This document shows, piece by piece, positions 24,811-32,882 of a stretch of DNA of 64,000 nt. Position 1 is the stretch's first letter. Every line of letters starts with the position of its first letter. Both the position numbers and the translations under genes were made by a program. The notes beneath the pieces are model-generated. The model made no database searches. It worked only from the letters and a program-made list of their open reading frames with translations, and was not told the origin of the DNA. Source of the DNA: Ferdinandcohnia salidurans (GTDB lineage: Bacteria; Bacillota; Bacilli; Bacillales; Bacillaceae_L); the NCBI RefSeq assembly GCF_042680725.1, contig NZ_JBHUEK010000026.1, positions 62,001 to 126,000 of the forward strand, given 5' to 3'.

Positions 24811-25548
24811 ATGAAAGTAAAAGCTGATGTTTCGACAACGGTATTGCGTGCCATCAAAATATTAAATTATCTAAAAGAGACACCAGGTCCTCAAAGTATT
24901 AGTTATATCAGTAAAGAGTTGGAACTGTCTTCCACCATTGTTCACCGTTTATTAACAACTTTAAAAATGGAAGGGTTTGTTTTTCAAGATTCCCAGTCCA
25001 AACTTTATTCACTAGGAACTGTATTTATGGACTATGCTAATAAAATAATGACAGAACTTCCTTATGCACCAATTGTAGAACCATGGTTGATAAAATTGCG
25101 TAACATCACTGAAGAAACAGTTGGATTTTATATTCCGAATGGTCACATGCGCTTATGTGTCCTGGAATATGAAAGTCAACAGGAAATACGACGTTCAGTC
25201 GGAGTGGGAAAACAACACCCAATCTATGCAGGAGCAACTGGTCGAGCCATTCTAGCTTTTCAACCAGAGGAAACGCAGCAACGGGTAATCCAAAGTTTAC
25301 CACTGGAAAAGCGACAGGTTTTAGCTGAAAAAATACAAGCAACCCGAGAAAATGGATATGCCATTAGTATGGGAGAAATCAGTTCTAACGTTTCTGCACT
25401 TTCAGCACCTGTTTTTGACCACCAACACCGCGTGATCGGCGCTCTTTCCATCTCTGGTCCCGCATTTCGCTTCCATGAAGAAATGGTTACAAAACACATA
25501 GCTACATTAGTTCAAGCAACAAAAGAAATCTCAGTCACGTTTGGGTAA
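24811..25548 (+). CDS. IclR-family transcriptional regulator
   Basis: A 245-residue regulator. The N-terminal winged helix is TTVLRAIKILNYLKETPGPQSISYISKELELSSTIVHRLLTTLKMEGFV; the C-terminal effector domain has VGKQHPIYAGATGRAILAF and the family end SAPVFDHQHRVIGALSISGPAFR. ATG follows TTGGAGGG; an ATG 45 bases upstream has no ribosome site. It lies after the operon terminator on the same strand and probably controls the GGAATnTnATTCC operator before the BCCT gene, sensing the substrate or an intermediate. Confidence 0.92.
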   Translation: MKVKADVSTTVLRAIKILNYLKETPGPQSISYISKELELSSTIVHRLLTTLKMEGFVFQDSQSKLYSLGTVFMDYANKIMTELPYAPIVEPWLIKLRNITEETVGFYIPNGHMRLCVLEYESQQEIRRSVGVGKQHPIYAGATGRAILAFQPEETQQRVIQSLPLEKRQVLAEKIQATRENGYAISMGEISSNVSALSAPVFDHQHRVIGALSISGPAFRFHEEMVTKHIATLVQATKEISVTFG

Positions 25549-25619
25549 ACATGGGGCAGCACTTGTTATTTTACTTTCAATGTGTAATAGGAGCATTTTT
25601 ATAAACTTGAGTAAAAGTA

Positions 25620-25668
25620 ATAAAAAACCACGATTGATATCTAAATATATTTCAATCGTGGTTTTTCG
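25620..25668. terminator. Bidirectional terminator between iclR and the HPr gene
   Basis: AAAAAACCACGATTGA pairs with TCAATCGTGGTTTTT; T-runs on both strands. It closes convergent units. Confidence 0.9.
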
Positions 25669-25675
25669 TTAGGAA

Positions 25676-25921
25676 TTAGATAAACTTTTCCAGCCATTCT
25701 AATGCTTCCTCTTCATCAGGACCATCCACTCTAACCGTAATGATCTGTCCTTCACGGATACCTGCTCCCATCAACCCTAAAATACTTTTGGCATTGTATG
25801 ATCTATTTTTAAGCTGAAATTCAACATCACTTGTAAACCTACTGAGATTCTGAACTAATTCCCCCGCTGGCTTAGCGTGTAGTCCTTCCTTGATGGTAAC
25901 TGTAACTTCTTTTTCAATCAA
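25676..25921 (-). CDS. HPr-family phosphocarrier protein (paralogue)
   Basis: An 81-residue stand-alone HPr. With TTG at 25921 as start (after AAGGAG) the numbering matches HPr exactly: His15 in KEGLHAKPAGEL is the PEP-dependent phosphorylation site, and Ser46 in NAKSILGLMGAG is the HPr kinase site. So unlike Crh, which lacks His15, it could act both in phosphotransfer and as a CcpA co-repressor. There is no ptsI beside it. It is divergent from glpK, with a cre-like site in between; GlpK has the His that HPr phosphorylates in Gram-positives, so a link to glycerol use is attractive. Confidence 0.88.
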   Translation of the reverse strand: MIEKEVTVTIKEGLHAKPAGELVQNLSRFTSDVEFQLKNRSYNAKSILGLMGAGIREGQIITVRVDGPDEEEALEWLEKFI

Positions 25922-26055
25922 AGCGTTCCACTCCTTACAAGAGTTAATTTTAAAATGACCATTACTACATTTATTCTCAAGAAAAAATTTTAGACCTAAA
26001 AAAAGCACCTCATCTCAGGTAGAAAAAAATATGTAAGCGTGTTAATTTTAAGTAA

Positions 26056-26069
26056 GGAAAACGTTTTAA
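26056..26069. promoter_or_regulatory. cre-like CcpA operator in the HPr/glpK divergent region
   Basis: GGAAAACGTTTTAA matches the cre consensus TGWAARCGYTWNCW at 12 of 14 positions. TTGATT (26071) and TATAAG (about 26096) follow on the plus strand with a long spacer, so CcpA bound here would repress glpK transcription in glucose. It may also act on the HPr gene. Confidence 0.6.
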
Positions 26070-26168
26070 CTTGATTCAGAAGAAGTTTCTACTTCTATAA
26101 GTGGGGATGAATGCAATTTTGAGTACTCAATTTAGTGATGGGTCCAAATTCCGTCTGAATAAAGTTAA

Positions 26169-26259
26169 AGCCTCCGGCGGATGCCACGATTTTTCAGAGG
26201 TAGTTTTTCGAGCGAGCTCGAAAAAAAATCGGGCGCAAATACGCCAAGGCGCATTTGAT
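26169..26259 (+). repeat. 90-bp dispersed repeat, copy 2, in the glpK leader
   Basis: Same unit as 8163-8252, with one base change and one extra A. Its right end lies 13 bp before the glpK start codon, so the repeat forms the last part of the glpK 5' untranslated region. Its internal TTTTTCGAGCGAGCTCGAAAAA hairpin would be transcribed. Confidence 0.85.
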
Positions 26260-26272
26260 AGGGGGTTATTAA

Positions 26273-27763
26273 TTGGAAAAATACATACTTTCACTTGATC
26301 AAGGTACCACGAGTTCACGCGCAATTTTATTTAATCAAAAAGGTGAAATTGTACATGTTGCGCAGAAGGAATTCACGCAAATTTTTCCTAAACCAGGTTG
26401 GGTGGAACATAATGCAAATGAAATTTGGGGTTCCATTTTATCAGTCATGGCATCTGTTTTATCAGAAGCAAATGTAAAAGCAGAGCAGATTGCAGGAATT
26501 GGGATTACAAACCAACGTGAGACCACGGTTGTGTGGGACAAAGAAACAGGCCAGCCTGTGTACAATGCAATTGTGTGGCAATCCCGTCAAACGTCTGATA
26601 TTTGTGAAGAGTTAAAAGCAAAGGGATTAAATGATACATTCCGTCAAAAAACGGGCCTTCTACTTGATGCCTATTTTTCAGGGACAAAAGTGAAATGGAT
26701 TTTAGATTATGTAGAAGGAGCACGTGAAAAAGCAGAAAGCGGGAAACTTCTATTTGGGACAATTGACTCTTGGATCATTTGGAAGCTATCAGGTGGAAAG
26801 GCTCATGTAACAGATTATTCAAATGCCTCCCGGACCTTAATGTACAACATTTATGAATTACAATGGGATGATGAGTTATTAAAGCATTTAACCGTACCTA
26901 AGTCGATGCTACCAGAGGTTCGCCCATCATCAGACGTGTATGCAACTACAGCTCCTTATCATTTCTTTGGTCAAGAGGTGCCAATTGCAGGTGCAGCTGG
27001 GGACCAACAGGCAGCTCTTTTCGGGCAAGCTTGTTATGAAAAGGGTATGGTTAAAAACACATATGGCACAGGTTGCTTTATGCTGATGAATACCGGTGAG
27101 AAAGCAGTTCCTTCTAAGCATGGATTATTAACAACAATCGCATGGGGGATTAACGGAAAAGTTGAATACGCCTTAGAAGGAAGTATATTCGTCGCAGGTT
27201 CTGCTATTCAATGGCTTCGTGACGGTCTGCGCATGTTTACAGATGCCAAGGATAGCGAAGGCTATGCTGTAAAGGTAGCTTCAACGGATGGAGTCTATGT
27301 AGTGCCGGCATTTGTTGGACTAGGCGCGCCATATTGGGATAGTGACGTACGTGGCGCTGTGTTTGGCCTTACACGTGGGACTTCAAAAGAACATTTCGTC
27401 CGAGCAACTCTAGAATCACTAGCCTACCAAACAAAGGATGTCTTAACTGCAATGGAGGCTGATTCTGGCATATCATTGAAAACACTTCGTGTAGATGGTG
27501 GTGTTGTGAAAAATAACTTCCTTATGGATTTCCAAAGTGGTATTTTAGGAGTACCAGTTGAACGTCCTGTAATTAATGAAACAACAGCTTTAGGGGCTGC
27601 GTACTTGGCTGGCTTGGCAGTGGGCTATTGGAAGGGGCAATCAGAAATTTCTAGTAAATGGGCGATTGATCAAACCTTTGAACCCAAAATGAGTGAAGAA
27701 AAGCGAGAAGAACTATATAACGGTTGGAAAAAGGCAGTACAGGCTGCAATGGCATTCAAATAA
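26273..27763 (+). CDS. glpK: Glycerol kinase
   Basis: Phosphorylates glycerol to glycerol-3-phosphate. The 496 residues equal the usual length: LSLDQGTTSSRAILF, WQSRQT, GTIDSWIIWKLSGG, TDYSNASRTLMYNI, GAAGDQQAALFGQ, GTGCFMLMNTGE and VDGGVVKNNFLMDFQ. His230 in PYHFFGQEVP is at the position that HPr phosphorylates in Gram-positive GlpK, so PTS control is expected. TTG start, with GGGGGT as a modest ribosome site, directly after the dispersed repeat. The usual upstream glpF facilitator and glpP are missing here. Confidence 0.96.
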   Translation: MEKYILSLDQGTTSSRAILFNQKGEIVHVAQKEFTQIFPKPGWVEHNANEIWGSILSVMASVLSEANVKAEQIAGIGITNQRETTVVWDKETGQPVYNAIVWQSRQTSDICEELKAKGLNDTFRQKTGLLLDAYFSGTKVKWILDYVEGAREKAESGKLLFGTIDSWIIWKLSGGKAHVTDYSNASRTLMYNIYELQWDDELLKHLTVPKSMLPEVRPSSDVYATTAPYHFFGQEVPIAGAAGDQQAALFGQACYEKGMVKNTYGTGCFMLMNTGEKAVPSKHGLLTTIAWGINGKVEYALEGSIFVAGSAIQWLRDGLRMFTDAKDSEGYAVKVASTDGVYVVPAFVGLGAPYWDSDVRGAVFGLTRGTSKEHFVRATLESLAYQTKDVLTAMEADSGISLKTLRVDGGVVKNNFLMDFQSGILGVPVERPVINETTALGAAYLAGLAVGYWKGQSEISSKWAIDQTFEPKMSEEKREELYNGWKKAVQAAMAFK

Positions 27764-27810
27764 TAAGTATGCTATCATGAAGATAAGTTAATCATTCGGT
27801 AGGAGATTAG

Positions 27811-27870
27811 GGAGAGACCGCAGGAGCATTGTCACTATGTGTACAATGACTTTTGTGGTCTCTTTTTTCT
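27811..27870 (+). promoter_or_regulatory. glpD leader terminator, likely GlpP antitermination target
   Basis: GAGACC (27814-27819) pairs with GGTCTC (27857-27862), with an inner CATTGT/ACAATG stem, followed by TTTTTT, all between glpK and glpD. In B. subtilis the glpD leader has a terminator at this place that the antiterminator GlpP overcomes when glycerol-3-phosphate is present. The glpP gene is not in this window. Confidence 0.8.
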
Positions 27871-27892
27871 ACCTCTTTAAGGAGTGGGAATC

Positions 27893-29554
27893 GTGACACA
27901 GTTTTCAGGTATAGGTAGAAGTTCAATATTAGCGGATATGGAGAAGGAGGTTCACGATTTATTTATCATTGGTGGTGGAATAACAGGTGCTGGTATAGCA
28001 CTTGACGCTGCTGCCCGTGGACTTAAAACAGCTCTTGTTGAAATGCAGGATTTTGCTGCCGGAACATCCAGCCGTTCTACAAAACTCGTCCATGGTGGCC
28101 TTCGCTATTTAAAACAATTTGAATTTGGATTAGTGGCCGAGGTTGGGAAGGAAAGGGCTATTGTATATGAGAATGGTCCACATGTTACAACTCCAGAGTG
28201 GATCCTATTACCCCTACATCAAGGAGGTACCTTTGGGAAATTTTCAACATCCATTGGCCTACGTGTTTACGACTATTTAGCAGGAGTGAAAAAGTCGGAA
28301 AGAAGATCCATGTTAAGTGCCGAGGAAACCCTTGCAAAAGAGCCACTTATCAAAAAGGACGGTCTTAAAGGTGGAGGCTATTATGTTGAGTATCGAACAG
28401 ACGATGCACGCTTAACAATTGAAGTGATGAAAAAGGCTATCGAAAGCGGTGCAAAAGCGGTCAATTATGCCAAGGTGGAATCATTTATTTATGAGGATGA
28501 AAAGGTAAAAGGAGTAAAGGTAGTTGACCAACTTACAGGAAAAGAATACAAAATACAAGCCAAAAAAATTGTTAATGCAACCGGGCCTTGGGTCGATAAA
28601 ATGAGAGAAGCCGACAATTCGAAAAAAGGTAAAGTATTACGTCTAACAAAAGGTGTTCATATTGTTATTGATCAATCCAAGTTCCCGTTAAAACAAGCAG
28701 TGTACTATGACACACCAGATGGACGAATGGTATTTGCGATACCTCGTGACGGTAAAACGTATATCGGAACAACAGATACATTTTATGACAAAGATACCGC
28801 TCATCCAACAGTTACAACAGAGGACCGTGCATATTTAATTAATACAATCAACTATATGTTCCCAAGTGTAAATGTCAAGGATTCTGATATTGAATCGAGC
28901 TGGGCAGGTTTACGACCATTGATTTATGAAGAAGGAAAGGATCCTTCCGAAATATCGCGTAAAGATGAAATCTGGGTTTCTGATTCTGGTCTCATCACAA
29001 TTGCTGGTGGAAAATTAACAGGTTATCGTAAAATGGCCGAAACCGTGGTAGACAAAGTTGGAAAGCTTTTACAAGAAGAAGGGGCAACTACACTTAAACC
29101 TTGTCAAACAAAAAGTATGGCTATATCTGGTGGAGAAGTTGGTGGTTCGAAAAACTATCCATCGTTTATGGCTAAAAAAGTTGAGGAACTCATGAACGAA
29201 TTCCACCTTTCTCAAAAGGATGCTCAAAAATTAACGCGATTGTATGGATCAAACATCAATATTATTCAGGGTATTATGGTCGATTTAAGTGATAAAGTAA
29301 ATGAACCAAATCTGCCAGTAATTGCAACATTGGAATATGGAATTCAATATGAAATGGTCACAAAACCAATCGATTTCCTCATTCGCCGTACAGGTGCGAT
29401 GTTCTTTGATATTGATTGGGTCAATCAATGGAAACAACAGATTATTTCCTACATGGCCGAAAAGTTTAACTGGACTGCAGAAGAAAAACAAGGCTATGAA
29501 GCCGAAGTTGAAGCTTACATTAAAGACGCAACTGAGCCAACTGAAGAGAGATAA
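27893..29554 (+). CDS. glpD: Aerobic glycerol-3-phosphate dehydrogenase
   Basis: A membrane-associated FAD enzyme that oxidises glycerol-3-phosphate to dihydroxyacetone phosphate and feeds electrons to the quinone pool. The 553 residues carry the FAD motif DLFIIGGGITGAGIALDAAARG, GTSSRSTKLVHGGLRYL, VNATGPWVDK, KGVHIVIDQSKFPL, GRMVFAIPRDGKTYIGTTDT and SSWAGLRPLI. GTG at 27893 after AAGGAGTGG is preferred to an earlier in-frame start. Follows glpK behind its own leader terminator and precedes pgcA, as in B. subtilis. Confidence 0.96.
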   Translation: MTQFSGIGRSSILADMEKEVHDLFIIGGGITGAGIALDAAARGLKTALVEMQDFAAGTSSRSTKLVHGGLRYLKQFEFGLVAEVGKERAIVYENGPHVTTPEWILLPLHQGGTFGKFSTSIGLRVYDYLAGVKKSERRSMLSAEETLAKEPLIKKDGLKGGGYYVEYRTDDARLTIEVMKKAIESGAKAVNYAKVESFIYEDEKVKGVKVVDQLTGKEYKIQAKKIVNATGPWVDKMREADNSKKGKVLRLTKGVHIVIDQSKFPLKQAVYYDTPDGRMVFAIPRDGKTYIGTTDTFYDKDTAHPTVTTEDRAYLINTINYMFPSVNVKDSDIESSWAGLRPLIYEEGKDPSEISRKDEIWVSDSGLITIAGGKLTGYRKMAETVVDKVGKLLQEEGATTLKPCQTKSMAISGGEVGGSKNYPSFMAKKVEELMNEFHLSQKDAQKLTRLYGSNINIIQGIMVDLSDKVNEPNLPVIATLEYGIQYEMVTKPIDFLIRRTGAMFFDIDWVNQWKQQIISYMAEKFNWTAEEKQGYEAEVEAYIKDATEPTEER

Positions 29555-29564
29555 TTACTTGTGT

Positions 29565-29595
29565 AGACAGACGGAGGGATCCGTCTGTTTTTTTG
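29565..29595 (+). terminator. Terminator after glpD
   Basis: ACAGACGG (29567-29574) pairs with CCGTCTGT (29581-29588), then TTTTTT. Confidence 0.88.
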
Positions 29596-29663
29596 ACTTT
29601 CAGGGAATTATAAGGTCCCACCATGTGATAATTAGTGAAACAGCGCCGGACAATACGAGGAAG

Positions 29664-29928
29664 ACAGCGAGCAGGACAACCAGTTAAACAGGTACGTAAC
29701 TGGAGGATATTAGGAGACAGCGAACCAGCAACCGCCTTAAATAAGCACGCATCTGGATAAAATTAGGTAACAGCAAACCAGTAAACCCGTTAAAGAGGTA
29801 AGTAACTGGATAAAATTAGGGAACAGCGAACCAGTTTATCAGTTAAATAGGCACGCATCTGGATAAAATTAGGGAACAGTGAACCAGCAACCACCTTAAA
29901 CATGTACCACCTGTAAAGTTAAGTTAAA
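29664..29928. repeat. 53-bp tandem repeat array, five units
   Basis: The anchor ACAGCGAACCAG and variants recur at 29664, 29717, 29770, 29823 and 29876, exactly 53 bp each time. Units alternate: 1 and 3 contain GGTAnGTAACTGG, 2 and 4 contain GCACGCATCTGG, giving a second period of 106 bp. Each unit can pair an early CCAG with a late CTGG. It fills the gap between glpD and pgcA. No coding signal. The rest of this 600-bp gap (29929-30156) shows nothing beyond the pgcA leader. Confidence 0.88.
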
Positions 29929-30156
29929 AGAGATCAAACTTAGTGGTCCCCATTGCATAAGTACAATAGGGACCATAACAAGAATCCTACTAAAAATCAT
30001 AAACTTCATTTTGATCAACCTAGCCTTTTTACTCATTTTCATAAGAATCAAGACAAACTTTGTTAAATTAATTGGAAAAAGACAGGATTTTATATAGAAT
30101 AAGTAGAAGATAAAACAAAGATATTAACAATACAACTGTAATTGGGGGCATCGAAC

Positions 30157-31887
30157 ATGAGTTGGATGGAAAAGTATAACCAATGGCTCAATACGCCAGG
30201 GTTGGATGAAGAAATCAAGAATGCGTTGCTTGAAAAGAAAGACAATCAAAAAGAACTTGAAGATTGCTTTTATAAAAATCTAGAGTTTGGAACTGGGGGA
30301 ATGCGTGGAGAAATCGGACCAGGGACAAACCGTATGAATTTATATACAGTAAGAAAAGCTTCAGCTGGGCTTGCAGCATTTATAGAGTCCTTTGGTGAAG
30401 AAGCGAAGCGCCGTGGGGTTGCCATTGCGTATGATTCTCGTCACAAATCACCTGAGTTTGCAATGGAAGCTGCAAAAACCCTTGCTACACATGGAATTCA
30501 AACCTATGTATTTGATGAACTTCGACCTACTCCAGAGCTTTCATATGCGGTTCGTCATTTAGGTGCTTTTTCAGGAATCGTGGTGACAGCTAGCCACAAT
30601 CCGCCAGAATATAATGGGTATAAGGTATATGGCTCTGATGGTGGACAACTTCCACCTGAAGCTGCAGATACAGTGATTGAAAAGGTAAATGCGATCCATA
30701 ATGAGCTTGAGTTAGAAGTTGGCAGTGAAGAAGAATTAAAAGCTTCCGGACTCATTAAAATGATTGGTACAGAAATTGATAATGCCTATACAGAAAAGCT
30801 AAAAACAATCTCGATTAATCCAACCCTTTCCCAGGTTGGCGTTAAGGTAGTGTTTACTCCACTCCACGGTACTGCTAACAAGCCCGTTCGTAATGGCTTA
30901 AAAGCATTTGGATACGAGAATGTTACAGTGGTAAAGGAACAAGAGCTTCCTGATCCTAATTTCTCAACTGTAAAATCACCAAACCCAGAGGAGCATGCAG
31001 CTTTCGAATTGGCGATAAAAGAAGGCAAAAGGATTGACGCTGATGTTTTAATCGGAACAGACCCAGATGCAGACCGTTTAGGGGTAGCTGTTAAGGATGA
31101 CAATGGTGAATACGTCGTATTAACAGGAAACCAAACAGGTGCCATTTTGCTGCACTACATTTTATCAGAAAAGAAGAAACAAGGTATTCTACCGGAAAAT
31201 GGTATCGTGCTTAAGACAATCGTTACATCTGAAATTGGACGAGAAATAGCGAAATCATTTGGACTTGATACAATTGATACTCTTACGGGCTTTAAATTTA
31301 TCGGTGAAAAGATTAAGGAATTCGAACAAACAGGAGAATACAAATTCCAATTTGGTTACGAAGAAAGCTATGGTTACTTAATAGGAGACTTTGCTCGTGA
31401 TAAAGATGCAGTCCAAGCTGCATTATTAGCGGTAGAAGTGTGTGCTTTCTACAAAAACAAAGGAATGACAATGTATGAGGGCCTAATGGAGATTTTTGAG
31501 AAGTATGGTTATTATCGTGAAGGCCTTGAATCCTTAACTCTAAAAGGAAAAGAGGGCGCAGAACAAATCAACAATCTTCTTGCAAGCTTCCGTAGTGAGC
31601 CACCAACAATTGTTGCTGGCCGTAAGGTAACCCTTATTGAGGACTATAAGGAAAGTGTCCGAACAAACGTTGAAGAAAGTAAAAAAGAAGAAATCACTCT
31701 TCCAAAATCAAATGTTTTAAAATACTTCTTAGAGGACGGTACGTGGTTCTGCCTACGTCCATCGGGTACAGAGCCAAAAGTAAAATTCTATTTTGGAGTT
31801 AAAGGAAGTTCACTTGAAGATAGTCAACAAGCTTTAAATGACATTTCTAAAGATGTAATGGAACAAGTTCATAACACATTAAACTAA
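30157..31887 (+). CDS. pgcA: Phosphoglucomutase
   Basis: Interconverts glucose-6-phosphate and glucose-1-phosphate, the entry to UDP-glucose, glycolipid anchor and teichoic acid glucosylation. The 576 residues show FGTGGMRGEIGPGTNRMN, the phosphoserine loop VVTASHNPPEYNGYKVY, the Mg-binding GTDPDADRLGVAV, sugar-binding FGYEESYGYL and phosphate-binding RPSGTEPKVKFYFG. ATG follows GGGGGCA; a TTG 15 bases upstream overlaps the ribosome site. Gene order glpD-pgcA is as in B. subtilis. Confidence 0.94.
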   Translation: MSWMEKYNQWLNTPGLDEEIKNALLEKKDNQKELEDCFYKNLEFGTGGMRGEIGPGTNRMNLYTVRKASAGLAAFIESFGEEAKRRGVAIAYDSRHKSPEFAMEAAKTLATHGIQTYVFDELRPTPELSYAVRHLGAFSGIVVTASHNPPEYNGYKVYGSDGGQLPPEAADTVIEKVNAIHNELELEVGSEEELKASGLIKMIGTEIDNAYTEKLKTISINPTLSQVGVKVVFTPLHGTANKPVRNGLKAFGYENVTVVKEQELPDPNFSTVKSPNPEEHAAFELAIKEGKRIDADVLIGTDPDADRLGVAVKDDNGEYVVLTGNQTGAILLHYILSEKKKQGILPENGIVLKTIVTSEIGREIAKSFGLDTIDTLTGFKFIGEKIKEFEQTGEYKFQFGYEESYGYLIGDFARDKDAVQAALLAVEVCAFYKNKGMTMYEGLMEIFEKYGYYREGLESLTLKGKEGAEQINNLLASFRSEPPTIVAGRKVTLIEDYKESVRTNVEESKKEEITLPKSNVLKYFLEDGTWFCLRPSGTEPKVKFYFGVKGSSLEDSQQALNDISKDVMEQVHNTLN

Positions 31888-31917
31888 AAACAAGGCCCTC
31901 GGGTCTTGTTTTTTTCG
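31886..31917 (+). terminator. Terminator after pgcA
   Basis: AAACAAG pairs with CTTGTTT enclosing a GCCCTCGGGT hairpin, then TTTTT. Confidence 0.85.
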
Positions 31918-31947
31918 ATAAAAGTAAAGTGGGGATTTTCACCCCAC

Positions 31948-32187
31948 TTACATATGTGCAGCTAATTCTTCCATGCTTTCTGTGGACGCATGGTCTATAT
32001 ACCGAAGTAAAGAATATAACTGTCTTTCGATAACAGAATAATCTTTTTCAAAATTATAGGCATGTAAGAAGTGTTCAATCTTTTTTGAAAGGAAATCATC
32101 CTTTGTTCGAACCATCAATATAAGTAGGTTATCCCACTGTGAACGATGCGTGTAATAAAGCGCTTTGTCATAGTCAACAGTATTCAC
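31948..32187 (-). CDS. yhdB: YhdB-family protein
   Basis: A 79-residue soluble, mainly helical protein of unknown function. Segments include VDYDKALYYTHRSQWDNLLILMVRTKDDF and YSVIERQLYSLLRYID. It matches YhdB in size, sequence as I recall it, and location beside yhdC. GTG start after AAGGAGGG. Monocistronic. Confidence 0.82.
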   Translation of the reverse strand: MNTVDYDKALYYTHRSQWDNLLILMVRTKDDFLSKKIEHFLHAYNFEKDYSVIERQLYSLLRYIDHASTESMEELAAHM

Positions 32188-32387
32188 TGCTTTTCCCTCC
32201 TTCTAAGGAGTTGATTATAGTGTGTGGAGAAAACAATTTTTTTCTCGCTGTAAATCTTGGACAAGAATCCAAAACAAATATGAATACATAAAGCCTAAAG
32301 TCTTTGTTTAAATGGAAAAAATAAAGTGACTAAGATCTTGAGGAATAGCGCAAAATACAATTGATTTTTACATAGGAGGTATGGAAC

Positions 32388-32744
32388 ATGACAAAACGAA
32401 TATTTATTTCAATTTTTTGTAGTATGTTTCTAATAGTAGGAGGCGGTATCGTAAGCGCACAACAGAAGCCACCACAAAAACCACCACAGCAGGAACAACC
32501 GCTGCCAACGGATTATGAAAAATGGGGTAAGATTGCGATTGATGTGGCAAAATTGAATTATCCAGACAGCAAAATCAGCGATTATCAGTATAAGGGACGA
32601 GAAGAACTTACCGATACACAATCAAAGGATACTTTTGAATTGAAAGTACAAACTAAAGATCGCACATTTACAGCAAAAGTGATGATCCTGTTTAATCCAC
32701 AAACAGAGTCCCTTTTATCTTTAAGCATCGAAGAAGTAAAATAA
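32388..32744 (+). CDS. yhdC: YhdC-like secreted protein (DUF3889)
   Basis: A 118-residue exported protein. The signal peptide TKRIFISIFCSMFLIVGGGIVSAQQ ends at SA-Q, followed by a Pro/Gln-rich linker KPPQKPPQQEQPLP and a small domain, YEKWGKIAIDVAKLNYPDSKISDYQYKGRE, typical of DUF3889. It probably works in the cell envelope; its function is unknown. ATG after AGGAGGT. Location next to yhdB supports the name. Confidence 0.83.
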   Translation: MTKRIFISIFCSMFLIVGGGIVSAQQKPPQKPPQQEQPLPTDYEKWGKIAIDVAKLNYPDSKISDYQYKGREELTDTQSKDTFELKVQTKDRTFTAKVMILFNPQTESLLSLSIEEVK

Positions 32745-32753
32745 GGAACAACT

Positions 32754-32793
32754 ATTTGGCCACAATTCACTAATAGAATGTGGCCACTTTTGC
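32754..32793 (+). terminator. Terminator after yhdC
   Basis: TGGCCACAATTC pairs with GAATGTGGCCA, then CTTTTG. Confidence 0.8.
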
Positions 32794-32882
32794 GTTAAAA
32801 ACGTGTAACAACGAAATCCCCTTTCATCATTTTGACCAATGACTCATAAATTGTGATAAGGACGAAAAGGGGGAGATCAACT

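Noticed and set aside
29600..29690. Short plus-strand frame downstream of glpD
   Set aside because: It runs through the glpD end and the repeat array with biased, repeat-derived composition and no ribosome site.
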